Origin: Camillea tinctor
Lineage: Eukaryota; Ascomycota; Sordariomycetes; Xylariales; Xylariaceae
DNA length: 64,000 nt
Direction of reading: 5' to 3'
Assembly: GCA_022578605.1 (NCBI GenBank)
Contig: MU394053.1
Coordinates: 559,960-623,959 of the forward strand
Shown here: piece by piece, positions 11,517-24,281 of the stretch
Layout of the letters: each line of letters begins with the position of its first letter
Numbering within the stretch: position 1 is the first letter of the stretch
Notes under the pieces: model-generated
Seen by the model: only the letters and a program-made list of their open reading frames with translations
Told to the model about the DNA's origin: nothing
Databases searched by the model: none
Translations under genes and position numbers: made by a program

Positions 11517-14500
11517 TAACCTAGGGCCTTATAGGAAAGTACGTCTTCAGCTTACCTTGGAGTCCTAAGTAATTTGACCTTCTATTCAAGGGAGCTAGAT
11601 ATCATGAACATATAAATATATCAACAACAGGTGCCGTTACACTGAGTACTACTTGCTGTCATTTTGTTTCTTTGCGTCAACCTTTGTTGGTTAACGGCAC
11701 ACAATATGTGGTATCTCCTCCTTAAAAAAAGGACAATCGAGACTCTGTGTTTTCTCCTTTGGCCGCCATGAACGTGATGTAGTTGAGACTGATATTAAGA
11801 CACTCAACGGTTCTTCTTCCGAACTAGGCGATAAGAGGTACATATCAACGCCATCAAACAGGTTAAATAAGGCTATGTACAATTTGGCATGGACTCGTGT
11901 TAATGCTAGTAGGTTCATGGCTTATATCTTGTCCTCGGGCACGAGACGTAGATTAGCTGCAGGCTATACGCGCGATATCGCCACTATCTCAACACTACCG
12001 AATTGCAGGTTTGATTTCGCACGGATGGTGTAGCCTCACTTTGGTGTTTAAGATGGTGACATTAGGTAGGGTTAGCATTTCTAGCTAAGATGACGCAGTA
12101 TCCAAGATCGCCATCCTACTGCCAACTTTTCTTATACAATCTGTTTTCATATGTTACAAGCTCAATTGCGTCTTTGCAATGCCGAAACAGGGCTAAACTA
12201 GGCCTTAACTCGTATAGTTATGGTCAGCAATTACGACATGTTCCCAGACCGAATCGTATAGAAGAGGTAATATAGAGTCCGTGTGCTATGATAAATTCAA
12301 CAACTACGCTAGTAATAATGGTATAAGTCAAGTCAATACACTTTCAATATACTATCAAGTAAATACGCTACGTCAATAGGGTGTAAACTGAAGTTCAATG
12401 TATTCCAAATAAAATTTAACCTGACTTGACTTAACACCAACTCAAAAGTCCCTAACCTACATAGGCCAAACTGGGAACAGGTCAGAACAGGGCTATACAC
12501 TATACTGCACTATACTACACTATACTACACCACAAACCAACGCGGAATGCAAGTCATAGTTGCACCATGCATTATTCCTATGCTCCTTTATGCCCGACAC
12601 GTACAGCAGCAGGAACTTCTGTTCGCCACCAGGGCGGTAGGGTAAGGGTGTTTTTGAACTTTGATTTGCGACATGTAGGTCTGGGCCGGGGCGATCGTGG
12701 CAGCGGGTGGGTTGCTTATTTTGGTGTTCGCATTGTTCCGAGCGAGATGCCCGATAGCAATTGGGCAGCGCGAGGGTTTTCGATTGATAATTAACCAGCA
12801 GCTGGTCTATACTCTATACTCTACATGTGCCAACTCACCCCCGACCATGCAGGGCTTTAAAATTGATTGATTTTAGTGTGTACTTTACCCTATACCCCTA
12901 CCCGCAGTTACGGAGTATAATACAACTTCTGGACCTGGGATCTCCCCATACAACTTACATGTAATCCTTGTCAGCGGTTGCTGGTTCTTTTTTCTCTTTC
13001 AGCCACAGGGGGAGAAGACCGATATGTATATGTAGTACTCCACTGCCCCCCTCACCAACTGATACGGAGTACATACCAAGCTCAGCCTCAACGAACCTCC
13101 TCGACCCAGCGCCTGTGGGAACTATAGGTGGTGAAAAACTCTCGTTCGTGGCTTTGGCGTGGGGACTTCTGGCCGGGTAAGCAGAGGGGCAGCAGCGGCT
13201 AGTCCGCAACCAGTGAGGATCCGATAAGAGTTTGTGGCTCGTGCATAGAGTTCTGGGCCAAGCCGAATAAGGATCGAATCTGGCAGTCTGGAGAGAGGGC
13301 TGGGGAGGATGACCCCTGTTCACCTTTTGTTTTCCTGTCCAACCAAACCCAGCAACCTTTGACCCAGCTTGGTGTAATCTAGGTTTAGTCTTGTTAATGG
13401 TGTATTCCGTATGGTCAATCTCTGTATACTAATCACTAGTGTAAGAGGGAAATGGACGAAGAGAACGGAAAGAGAGAAAAAAAGGAGACTAAACCAAATC
13501 CGAGTTTTGTCTCTCGATTCTTGATTTTTTTTTTCTTTTTTTCTTTCTTATGATGTTTTCTGTTTCTAAAATGTTCCGGTGGTGATGGTGGTGATGTGAT
13601 CGCATGTCACCCTTCCCACCCACCATCAACTTTCTCCAATCCAATCCGACCATCCCATTCGGGGCTTGACCAACGTCATCAGATCCCATCCGCATCGAAC
13701 TTCTCTTCCCCTACACTACCACAAGTCCGTCCAATGGAAAATGTAGTGTAAAACTAGTTTTACTAGTTTGGAATCTTCTTTTTGAAGCAGGGAGCACCCG
13801 TGATGGCTTCACTGCCTCATTGCCATCCCCCTCCGCTACGACACTAGACTTTGGTTTTCTTCTGCTTTCGGCCTTGGATTTTTTCTTTCTTTTCTCTAGT
13901 AGTCTAGAAGGTTACAGCGTGGTCTACGTGTCTTGCATGCCAACCGAAAGTTGGTCACAATGACGCCCCGGGTGAACGAAGCTCGGGTTTGCGGGTCTCT
14001 CCCATGTACGAGGGAGAATGTGGATGGAACAGGAATCCATCTTGGTGGTACTTGCACACCGTATACACTACACTAGGTTAACTAATAAGTTATGTTATTG
14101 TATATATTTTTATCTCTTCCGACTTTTTGTTATTTCTATTTAGTATTCCATCTCTCTTGGGTTTTTTAATTTAGTTTTATTCTTCTTCCTCTCTCTTTCT
14201 ACCCAGCCTTGTCTTTTTCGACAAATCATTACTATACGCTTTAATTCTTAATTTCTATTCGACTCCCAAGTTTATATATACCGCCTCAACCCTTACTTCT
14301 TCCCACGAGACCCTAGACCAAACAACGCCAAACGGTTTATAAGGCTCAAGGTTCAAGGCTTAAGTTAAGGCTTAAGTTAAGGCTTAGAGGGTTTCAAAGA
14401 GAACTCGTCAACTGACAGCCAATTATACGAGAGTGTACTGGACGTTTCTACACCAGCTTTGCGGGGCTTCATTTCAAGTCTCGACTCTTCATCTGCTGCC

Positions 14501-14902
14501 GCATATCTTCGGCGACAGCGTAGCGGCAATAGCTCGTCCAGTTGGAGACCATAGTTAGGCATCTTACGACGTTACACCGCGTTCCAGACGCTCCCATCTT
14601 TTCTCTTCCCCCCCGGGTACCCCCCTGTTAAAAAATAAAAGAGGACCCTGCATCTGCATCAACGACTCATCGTCCAGCACGCTGTTCGACTGCGCCAGGC
14701 TCGCACGGCCCAACCCGATCAGAGATCTAGTTGCTCGCACCCTACCATTTGTACTACTCTTTCGACCTCTGGGCCCTGGCTGCCGATTTTACCGTGACGT
14801 AACGCGGTACGCCCCATCACGGCATTCCCTGTCAAGATTTATCCACCACGTCAAGGGTCTTTCCTTCATACATTAGCTTCATAATCTTAGCATATATACC
14901 GA
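11517..14902. other. Long intergenic stretch, no confident gene
   Basis: About 3.4 kb with no recognised family. A 75-codon minus-strand frame at 11691-11918 (starts MNLLALTRVHAKLYIALFNL) is open but has no supporting context. A minus-strand frame at 12955-13323 has atypical composition. Poly-pyrimidine tracts (13530-13560, 13860-13905) and the tandem phrase TTAAGTTAAGGC (14358-14385) are present. Confidence 0.5.
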
Positions 14903-15173
14903 AATGTATTTCTATGCTCCAACGCCAGGTTAGTTTCTTTCTCTTCCTTTACTTTTTTTTATTCTTCACCCAAAGTCCCTTACTTCAACAAATTTCCACA
15001 TTTCATGCAAAAAAAAAAAGAAGTGATGGAATTTTAGTATCATTAAGAGAATCATATCATTATCATTTACAACTTGTCCTCAACAATATTTTACCCATAC
15101 AATTATCAACAACTCTTTATACTTGGACTTAGAGACACACAAGTGTCAATACCTATCATCAGCCACTGACATC

Positions 15174-15941
15174 ATGTCCACCATCTATACAGTACCTCGC
15201 GATGGGCGGCATCACCACAAGTACAAGAAGGTGCTCTACCTAGAGCCCCCCATCAACGGCAGCAAGACTGTTCGCAAGCGAGTCACCACCATTATTCCTG
15301 CTCCATCACCACCTCGTGTGAGCGTCACTCCTCCACCACCTCCACCGCCGGTTATGGCCCCAGCTCCTCCTCCATGCTTGCCTGAGCCTGTTCCGGAGCC
15401 CCAACCACCCATTATCGTTGCTCCTCCTCCTCAACCACCACAACAAAACTATCCGCCGTACCCGCCATCCCACGCGCCGTCCCACTCGCCGTCCCACTAC
15501 CGCCCTTCTCCTTCCCCCTCTCCCCACCCTCCCCGCACGCCTCCCGCTCCCGAGCCCGAGCTCGACACCGCCATCGAGGTGATCGCTGTGGACGTGGACC
15601 CGTCGGAGGACACGCCGCCGCGGCGGTCCAAGAGCCACCGGAGCCACAAGTCGTCGCGCAGCAGCCACAGCAGTCACAGCAGCCATAGCAGCCATAGCAG
15701 CGGGCACAGCAGCTCCTACAGCCGCAGCCACAGCCGCGGCCCGAGCCTGGACCGCGAGATCTACATCGAGCGCGAGAAGCTCGTGCCCGTGCCCTACCCC
15801 GTGCGCGTGCGCCCCGAGTACGAGACGTACCGCTACGTCGAGGGCACGCCACGCTCCCCCTCGCGCTACTGCTCCAGCGCGAGCCCCGAGCGCGAGATCA
15901 TCATCGAGGACAGGAGACACCGGAGGTACATCCGGGAGTAA
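15174..15941 (+). CDS. Proline-rich, Ser/His-repeat low-complexity protein
   Basis: A 255-aa frame starts MSTIYTVPRDGRHHHKYKKV. It then shows a Pro-rich stretch (about residues 45-140), an acidic patch VIAVDVDPSED, a tandem SSHSSHSSHSS tract (about 165-195) and an Arg/Glu-rich end with REIYIEREK and EREIIIEDRRHRR. It is likely an unstructured scaffold or nucleic-acid-associated protein; no domain is recognised. An alternative start exists: an upstream exon at 14903-14927 (MYFYAPTP) joined through GTTAGT...ATCAG to 15163 keeps the phase and adds about 12 residues before this Met. The tail is far more GC-rich than the flanks, and a long GC-driven frame on the other strand is a shadow. Confidence 0.7.
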   Translation: MSTIYTVPRDGRHHHKYKKVLYLEPPINGSKTVRKRVTTIIPAPSPPRVSVTPPPPPPPVMAPAPPPCLPEPVPEPQPPIIVAPPPQPPQQNYPPYPPSHAPSHSPSHYRPSPSPSPHPPRTPPAPEPELDTAIEVIAVDVDPSEDTPPRRSKSHRSHKSSRSSHSSHSSHSSHSSGHSSSYSRSHSRGPSLDREIYIEREKLVPVPYPVRVRPEYETYRYVEGTPRSPSRYCSSASPEREIIIEDRRHRRYIRE

Positions 15942-18286
15942 ACTCTCGCCTCCTTTTCCACCATCATTATCATAGATTATTTCCTCCTTTTTCTTCTCCT
16001 TTCAGAGGGGATACGGTTTGTCACGAGTAAGGAACGGGAAGCGACGTGGGGGTTTTCACTTGAGACAGAGTGAGGACCTCAGGTTTGCTAGCATGTGTAA
16101 CGAGTAACGTGTTTGAGGTATATATGTCATATGAAGCAGTGGCATTTTTGATCAGTTTGGAAATTTCTCTTTTTTTGTTTACTATCTTTCTCTCGCGAGA
16201 AATGAAATGCAAAAAAACAAAGTTGAGATGGGTTATGCAGGCAGATTGATCTGACGGGTTATTGCATGGCGGTCTTTTTTGTTGTTTTTTACACTTTTTT
16301 CTTTGTCCTATGGTTTCTTGGCTTGGCAATAATTTGTTCTATCACCGGACGGGAATGGTTTCAAGCGAGGGATATTAAAGAATGGAGTTGAGGTGTTTTC
16401 TTAATTGGTTTTTTTTTTTTTTTTTGCATATTTTTTTTCTTTGGTTGGTAACAAACATCATCGTATTACCTACTACATATTTGCCTTCTACAGGTAACCC
16501 CTTTTTTCTTTGTTCTTGTATACACTTAATACTCATTCTCGATAATTGTCATTATTATCGTTATCGTTACAAATTTTACTACACTAGTAGTCATAGTTTA
16601 TGCTAAATAACAATATTCACTTGAGCAAGATTACATCATATGACTAGCTGTGCATACAATGAATGACATCTTCACTTGGAACAAGGTCATGCTTGTTTCA
16701 TCTATGATTGGGAAGCTTACTATGTACCCTCCCCCCTATCCACCCCCCTTTCCACCCCGCCGTGAAACAACACTCTTCCGGAGCTACTACAGCTTCTTCT
16801 TCCCCCTCCTCCCTCCCCTCCTTTCCCTCATATGCATAACGTCAGATTTCCTGCGATTCGCTGGTAACCGGGATTCTAGGGTAGCAGCATATATCCATCG
16901 GAGCTACAGCAGAAGGTGGTCAGCGTTGGGTAGGTCAGGTTAGGTGCTTGGCACCTAATGTTACTCCGTTTCTCTGGGAACATGAACCATTGGGGTTCGG
17001 GCGTGGGGGGTTGGGAAAAGGGTTACCGTAGCCTAGGGTTGGTTGTTCGTACGAGGGAACGGGATTTATCTAACCTATGGCCTTTTTTTTAATATATATG
17101 CTAGGTTACATGCCTATCTACTTGGTCACTGGTTAGCGCGCTGCCACTGAATCCCCATTATTCCCGGTCCCGAGAGATCGGATCGGTTTATTTTTTTTTT
17201 CTTTTTTTTTTTGAAGGGGAGGAAAGGGGGGAGGCACAGGAAAGAAGAAAAAATTGCCATGCCTTGATATGTCACACGTGCATCTGTGCTGCACCACCGA
17301 ACCTATCTGCTTCCTGTTCTAAACTTACCGGGTACTCAATTAAGCATACGATAAGTCAAGCCCCCCGAGTCCAGTCTACGGGTGGCTGGGCTGGGCTGGA
17401 ACTGGAACTGGACCTGGAACTGCCAGCGCGACGGATAAGCGCGTCGTACCGTATGCAGGCGATCGGGGAGTTTTCCTCTTCTTTTCTTCTTTGCTTTTTA
17501 TATTTTCGCTTACTTTCTTGTTTTGACCCCTTTTTCGTTTTTGCTTTTTCTCTTTCTTTTCGAAACTTGTTTTGACCTCCCCTCCTCCCCCCTTTTCTTC
17601 TTACATGAGCGCCATGATAAGTTGGCAGCGTTTTTCGATCCTGTCTATTTCGCGATCTGTTTCCTCGCACTTTTGGTCTGTTGTATTGCGTGGATATGCC
17701 GTGAGCGAGCAAAATGCGTGTAGGCGTATGTGGCTTGGTGAGACATGTGAGGTGGCCTCGGCGTGGACGCCGTGTCACGACCCCCTTTTCCGGCACAGGA
17801 CAACATGAGAGAATCTGCCTGATATATTAAAGCGATTTCGAGTCCGGTGGCAACTTCTGTTTGTTCGGTCGGAACTTGGCTGCCAAATCGGATTTTCTTG
17901 CCATATCTATATGGGTTCCTTGGCTGGCGAAAGAGGCTTGAAGCTATACTTGGAAGTTTTGAGGGCAAGCAAGTTTTATTTTGAAAGCAATGCTCAATGT
18001 AGAGGATTGTTGGGGCCAAGTCACTCGGCTATAAACGGGGAAGATTCACTCAAGTGTTTCTACGTGGAAATGGGAAATGGAGGTAATAATTCAACACGTG
18101 TGTCTGTTCCTTGATCTAGCATGTCTCTAATTCTAATCATCGCGCCCTCTCAGAAAACATGTGCAAGGAGATGATGGGGCCTAATACCTGTCCCCCGCTT
18201 TTTTCTCTTCAAGGGGAAAGAGGGTAGCGTCTCCTAACCCTAACCCGGACACCCCTTGACGGAAACAAGACCGACGTTTCTCAGTG
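15942..18286. other. Intergenic, no gene recognised
   Basis: About 2.3 kb containing T-tracts (16410-16425, 17190-17213), pyrimidine-rich DNA and a short GGCTGGGCTGGGCTGGAACTG-like tandem near 17383-17405. Two CCCTAA-type units (CTAACCCTAACCC) occur at about 18234-18246. No splice-consistent gene was found. Confidence 0.5.
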
Positions 18287-21200
18287 TTACCAACTCGGGC
18301 GCACGGGCGGCGGTGGTGGAGGAGGATACGACATCGGCACCGGACCCGGCCTCCTCCCCCCTTCAGCGTAATAATAGCCGGCATCCTCATACCGCCTCTG
18401 CATGGGCGGCGCAACCATCGCAGCAGCTTCACCCGGCCGTGTAGGCGGCTGCGTCACGAAACTGGAAGCAGGTATGCCCCCCCTATATACTCTACGGCTC
18501 CAGCGTGAGGGCGACGAAGACGGCAGGCCCCGGAACCAGTCGATCAGGTTGCGTAGCTCACCCATCCACCACAGCCCGGCGACGATGACGAGCAGCGTCG
18601 TGGGCACGGCGGTGGCCCAGTAGACCCACTGCCCCGCGTCCATGTCCCGCACGTCGCTGGAGTTCATCCCGAAGATAGAGCTGATGGTACTGAGAGGCAG
18701 GAATATTATGGTCACCATGGTGAAGGCGTAGACGGCGGCCTCTTGGCGGTCCTTGGTCACTTCGATGTTGTTCGTGTTCTGCACAGACTTTAGTAAGTAA
18801 TCTGTTGTGTTTAGGGGGGAGGTGAGGTGTGGGGTCAGGGGTATGTACCATAGTCTCGAGTCGCGAAGCCTCGAAGGAAAGTTCGTAGAACTCCCTGTCT
18901 CTACTGTCTAGCCAGGCAGTGCACTCGCGACCAAACAATTCGCGGAATCCTCCGGGGTCAGTAGCTGAGAGTTTCGAGAAGCCGTCGGGGTCTTGGATGG
19001 CGTCGAAGTCATTTAGGCCCTTGGTTTTGATGTCGGTTGAGGGTGCAACCCAGGTAAAGATTGGCCTGTCTGCGTTGACTGCCTGTTGTTTCTCCGAGAA
19101 CCATGTCCGCGTAACCCTATCTGTTTTTGATTTGTCTCGCTCTCTGTCGAGCATTTCCCTTTCTCTGCGTGTCTGGTCGGCTAAGTTGAGTCTGGGCGGT
19201 CCGTTCATGGCTAGGACGGCATTCATCTGCCAAGTGATGACACGTCGGATCACAGAAACCTCTTGTTTGAACAGTGAGAGGCGAAGTTGATAGGAACGAT
19301 TGGAATCCTTCGCTGTGATATCGTGTTCCTAAGGACACATAAGCCGAAAGCGGGCATTCATTAGATCACGTTTAAACTTACCAATCCTTTCAAATATTCT
19401 GAATACGTCTCGTTGATGCTGGGAAGCTTCCCTGTGGAATCATGCAAGAGCTTGAAGCTGAGCAACGCTACAAGCTCCATTGGCTGAACAACGGAGTATT
19501 CCAAGAGACTGCTTGTGGGGATATCATCCATGATCTCGTTCATTCCTTTCCGTATCAGTGCTTCTGACACGTTCATATTCTCAATCCAAACCTCACGGTT
19601 TGAGGGTGCCTGTATTAACGCCATTATCAAATGCAACCACGCACGGATGAGACCATCGGGAACTTCGATTTTATTGCGGATCTCCGGCGGCGCTTGAGAG
19701 ACGATAGCCTGGAAAGACTGGATGATTCGTGTAGTCTCTCTCGTAGTTGATTTGATCTGGTGTATGATGCTGTGCATCATTGCCCCGCGATGGGGTTGTC
19801 TCGGTCTTCTGACTCGACTTTTATCATTTTCGTCCGAAATGGCGACCTGTTCCCAGAGTTAACACTACAACATGCTTGAGCACCCTTTGTAATTGGAAGG
19901 TGATTCATACTTCCATTAGTCTCTGGACAGCCCCCCAGAACTTCCCTACTGTCGGCACTACTTTCTCCATCCCATGGGGTAGGAAGAACTCAAACAAGAC
20001 ATCTGCAGCGTTGAAGATATCGACTGCATCTTCATATTTCTTCAGACTCTGATCAGTTTCATCATCTTCTTCCATATCTGGCCTCTTTATCTCCAAGTAT
20101 TCGTGGACAAATTGGCGTAATGATGGACGACACTCTTGATACGCAGTCCGATCACTTATAGACGTTGACCTATCCAGATAGTCTTCAACTTCGGTTAGTT
20201 GATCGACCAATACTTCAATCTCTATTTTACCTGACCGATCCTCTTCGTTTTCCATATCCACCCAGGTGAAAACATGAAACCTGTTCTTAGAAGGGTCGAT
20301 AAACCTCTTTTTACAGTCGGCAGTACTCTGCTCTGTATCCTGCTCTGTATCCTGCTCTGATTTATTCTCTACCTTGAGTTTATTTTCAGGCTCATTCAGA
20401 AGCGGGTTCAGCACACCACTTGCAGGTGGTAATGGATGTGCTCTATTCAATGAGTTAGCTAGATCAGTTGGACGAAGATGGAAAGAAACAAATTATGGCG
20501 GACAGTACCCTAAGCGAAGATCTAGCGTTATCTTAGTGTTTGAGTATCTCACGAGGTTAACAATCCGCTGCCAGGAATCTTCGGTTATTAATTGGCCGTG
20601 ATGGAAGACCTTCACTGCTTGTGGCCAGAACTCGCGGAAGTGTATTGAGAAGTCCTAGGAGTTGTTAAGTATTGATGTAATGGAAGGGGTTTACGGTCGA
20701 CTCACAAACCAAGTCATGCACGTCTCCAGAGGGAACGCCCAAAGTACAGAGTCATAGTATGACACATAAACCGTCTTCATTTTCAGGTCAGGCTGTTTGA
20801 GAGGCTCCGTGATTATTTGTATGAAGTCTCCTCTTAACACTGGTGCCGACATTTGACCACAGGTAACGAGTAAAGCTGGTATACCGGTGAGCACAAAGCT
20901 AGTCCCATAATCTGGGTGTGATAAACTAACTGTTATCGAGCACAATGCACCATAGCTGGGCGATGTGAAAACAGTGACCGGCGGGTGCTCCGCCGTTCTG
21001 GCATACGACTTGTTGCATATCTCGTTCCTGAGTCGTTCGTGCATACTCGGATTGAAGAAGTGTCTCAATTGGGAATGAAGAAGGATTGCTAGTTGAGAGC
21101 AGTCCCGAGTATTTCTCCAGGGAGAAATACGGTATACATAGCCATGTGAGCGATCTTGGGAAGGGTTGATCTTTGGCACGACTTTCAGAAGTGATGGCCA

Positions 21201-22389
21201 CGCGAAGTGGTCGAGGATCCATGTGTCGTACAGTGCCACCTTTAGATGTTGGTCTTACTTTGACGTGATTTCTTTTAACTTCTGTTAGAAGCTTCGTAAA
21301 TCCGTTGCGTTCAATATCAGTGATGGCAGGAATACGAGAGACTTCTGTCTAATCTGTGAATTAGTACTACCGGTAATATTCACGGGGAGGCTCAAGAGGT
21401 TTCGCATACCGAGAACTCGTCGAAATTCATCACACTTTGCTCCAGATGCCTATTCATGAGTAAGTAACGATTCTGTACATGATGCCATGTCATTCGTAAA
21501 CCTACATCCACCTAAACAACGGTTGTTGTTGCTTTTTAGGATTATGAATAACAGTTAATTTAGCTGTATGAGTTCCATCTGAAATGGCATCACCCGTATA
21601 TCTCGAGTGGAAAACTTGTAGCGATCTGCGAGAAAAAGCGGCTGCAGAATCGTCATCCGTATTTATCGAACTATCCTCGGTAACGAAACTGGCTGTGACC
21701 TTGGCATTCGACTTTGACGCCCTCGAAGGCACAAACTGGAATACTCTACCACCAAGCTCCTCATCAAAGCCCTCCTCATCATCTCCTGTATCTTCGGTGC
21801 TACTGCGATCATTATCAGGTTCCGACTCACTCCCGCCTTGATAGTCATAGACACTTGACGCTCGGGTGGAGCGCAAGGGAGGGGACCTTGAAGGTGCAAA
21901 TCGCACAACGCGTTCAGGCTCGGCCCGGCTGGGGATAGTTGTAGTATCTACAAGACTGCGCTTTCTTCTTGGCCTAATATAGCTGTGACCGTCATTCACC
22001 GAAGAGAACCCCGTGGTGGATAGGCTGTTAGACCGAAGCCACGGGTCGCTATAAGAAGAGGTCCGACGACTACGTCGTGAGCGCACCACCGGTGGTTCGT
22101 ATGCTCCATAATTTACACCTCGATGGTGTAGATCCCATGCATCTGGATATGGGTTTTCCGAATACTAAGCAGAGTATTAGGGAAGAAGTCTCAAACTGAG
22201 TTTAACCAAGTAAATACTAACTAAATCCAACTCTTCTGGTTCTGATGTGACAGCTGTATGGTATGCACCTATTGGACGTCTATAGCGATAGTCTTCAGGA
22301 AAGTATCGTGGGGAATCCGTCCTACGTTGCCGTGGGGGAGACGGATCTACTTTCTGTAGCCGCGGGGGCAGAGGAGGAGAATTTGTCAT
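18287..22389 (-). CDS. Fungal CorA-like metal ion transporter, ten exons
   Basis: Exons (minus): 22389-22222, 22164-21506, 21449-21410, 21348-20931, 20875-20706, 20654-20509, 20442-19911, 19846-19382, 19328-18849, 18787-18287; about 1192 aa, all phases consistent. The first ~270 residues are Pro/Ser/Asp-rich and disordered. The conserved fungal body shows RWMHLEQSVMNFDEF, TKLLTEVKRNHVK, TWLCIPYFSLEKYSGLL and HIAQLWCIVLDN. The C-terminus has two membrane helices with the diagnostic SIFGMN motif (Met near 1067) and WVYWATAVPTTLLVIVAGLWW. CorA proteins conduct Mg2+ or related divalent ions; this large fungal subgroup is mostly uncharacterised. The tail is Pro-rich. The acceptor of the last exon is ambiguous by nine bases (18787 or 18778). 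The acceptor of exon 7 was chosen because an earlier AG would create a stop. Confidence 0.88.
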
Positions 22390-23105
22390 AATTTCATTGA
22401 TGAAATTGAAATCGAATTATGAGGCCAGTATTCTGAAAACAAGGGAATTGGTAGGCTATTCTATATTTGATGCAAGGAACATTTGCATCCTGCTGTTGGC
22501 CGTAGATACTAATCTGGTATTGACATAAAAAAGAGGCTGGTAGTTGATAAGAAATTTATAGATTCGAAATCTCCAAGTTCAGATAGTCTAGAGTCCGAGG
22601 TTTAACCACATATGCATACTTACATGACCTTGCAATGTCAGCAGAACATCCGGGGCTGACGATGTTTCCCCCGCTAGCTGAACATTTTCTCACGCTACCT
22701 TATGCCGTGAGATGTGTAGTGCTGAGGTAACTCGGCACTTCGTTCACTATATTCTGGAAAAAAGACGCTGATCTCCCAATGTGTTTGGTAATATGTTGTA
22801 AACATATATAACCATGCTGTCCAGTATGGTTTATCATTTTATATCATCCCTTAAATCAGGACGTACGTGCATAAAACTTCAGGAGTCAGCGGATTTGGCG
22901 ATGGTGCCAAGATGACTTGTTCCGCCTGCCACAACCCCCGCTTTTACAGGGGGTCGATGTTTAAGGGTAAAAGGTCAGTAGGTATCAAATCCCATGTAAT
23001 AACCACGGTTTTAGTGACACTTATAAGATCAACAAATACTTTGTCTTCATTGTTACATGACTGATACGATTGACGTGAAAGAGTGTGCAAAGACATAATA
23101 CCCTC
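22390..23105. other. Intergenic: CorA promoter side and P450 relic 3' flank
   Basis: Nothing coding is recognised. It spans the upstream region of the CorA-like gene and the downstream flank of the truncated P450. Confidence 0.45.
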
Positions 23106-24281
23106 TTATTTTTTCCAAACCAATCCTTCAGGGTAAGCCTTCCACTGCATATCCCCATCTAATAATTCCGCCGTTTTGGCCCATTCCTCCCTAATGCGTG
23201 CAGCTTTGTCCGCATCTCGAGGGACTATATCAGCTTTGAATGGTTCTGGACATACAAACAGCCCTTCAGTTAAATTCTCCATATCCGGAATTATTTCTTG
23301 TCCACTCTGCTCATCAAATACTCGGTTGAAATTGAACGCCCATAGTAGCCGGGCAATTGCTAGGAACAGCGAGCGGTCGGCAATATGCATCCCCTGGCAG
23401 AGGCGTCGGCCCTAGTAATGAAGTCAGGAAAAACCCCTTCTTTGTGGATTCAGAAAGACAATATAGAAACCACTACAAGATGATACTTACAGCGCCATAT
23501 ACGAAATGATCACGTTTAGTGACATCTGAATTAGTTGCAGCTTCGGCCGATGTCTGATTATCATGCCTCCAACGGCTCGGGTCGAACATTCGAGGATTTT
23601 GATGACGCTTCGGGTCATTCTGTATGGCCCTTCAAACCTGAATGTAAGCTACCGAGAACCATCCATTTAGATGATCTTCTGAATTGAAGACTTACCAGAC
23701 ATTGAATACAATACCGGAATCTTTAGGGATTTTATATCCCATATAGTTATCATCTTGACTAACCGCATGAGGTACACCCAGTATATCTGTAGGCATCCAT
23801 CGTAAACTCTCTTTAACACAGCAACGGATATAGGGTAAATGAGGAGCATCATTCAAGTCCGGTAGACGATCTCCGCATACCCTATCGAGCTCAGCTTGAG
23901 CTATTTTAGGAATTTCGGGGAATATCAGCATAGCTTGGACAAAACCTATGAGAACAGCAGATGTCATTTCGGACCCTGCTTGGAGAAATGAGCCACCAAT
24001 ATATGCACCAGAAATATCCTCGAAGCCTTGCTGTTGTTGTGCTTTAATAATATCAACGCAAAAACATGGCTATATTCTTGATCAGTGCTATAGCTCTGTT
24101 AATATGACGGTTATTTACTCACTACTTCTTCGCTGTTCTTGAATTTATTTTTTATCTTCTTGTACTCTGCTAGGAATAGGTCGTGTTCCCGACGTCCTAA
24201 TTCTTTGGCATACATTCGTATAGGTAATAGAATATCGGGTAGATGTCGCAAGATAGGGAAAATATCAAGCAAAAAGGCGGT
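23106..24281 (-). pseudogene. 5'-truncated cytochrome P450 (C-terminal half only)
   Basis: Exons on the minus strand: 24281-24123, 24069-23696, 23629-23491 and 23411-23106, all in phase. Visible P450 elements are the I-helix LQAGSEMTS, the ExxR-containing KESLRWMP, the meander FNVWAIQNDPKRHQNPRMF and the heme loop VYGAGRRLCQG with its Cys. The product would be about 325 aa against about 500 for the family. Upstream of 24281 I cannot find the membrane anchor, the proline hinge or the B-C region. Only a short frame ending FNELARSQ before a GTAATT (24447) could be an earlier exon fragment, and it would imply a 165-bp intron. The simplest reading is loss of the 5' half. It belongs to the oxidase group around the GMC and PKS relics. 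Confidence 0.75.

Noticed and set aside
15306..15920. Long minus-strand frames opposite the Pro-rich gene
   Set aside because: GC-rich repeats keep the opposite strand open; the composition is Arg/Gly/Val-biased nonsense and the plus frame is better supported.
17356..17796. 146-codon minus frame rich in Lys/Arg
   Set aside because: It is driven by the complementary T/C tract; no motif or exon structure.
18234..18246. CTAACCCTAACCC as an interstitial telomere repeat
   Set aside because: Only two units, which is expected by chance and lies in ordinary 3' flank.
22867..23064. Plus frame with two CxxC-like cysteines near 22920
   Set aside because: It is too short, with no start context or zinc-finger spacing, next to a gene on the other strand.
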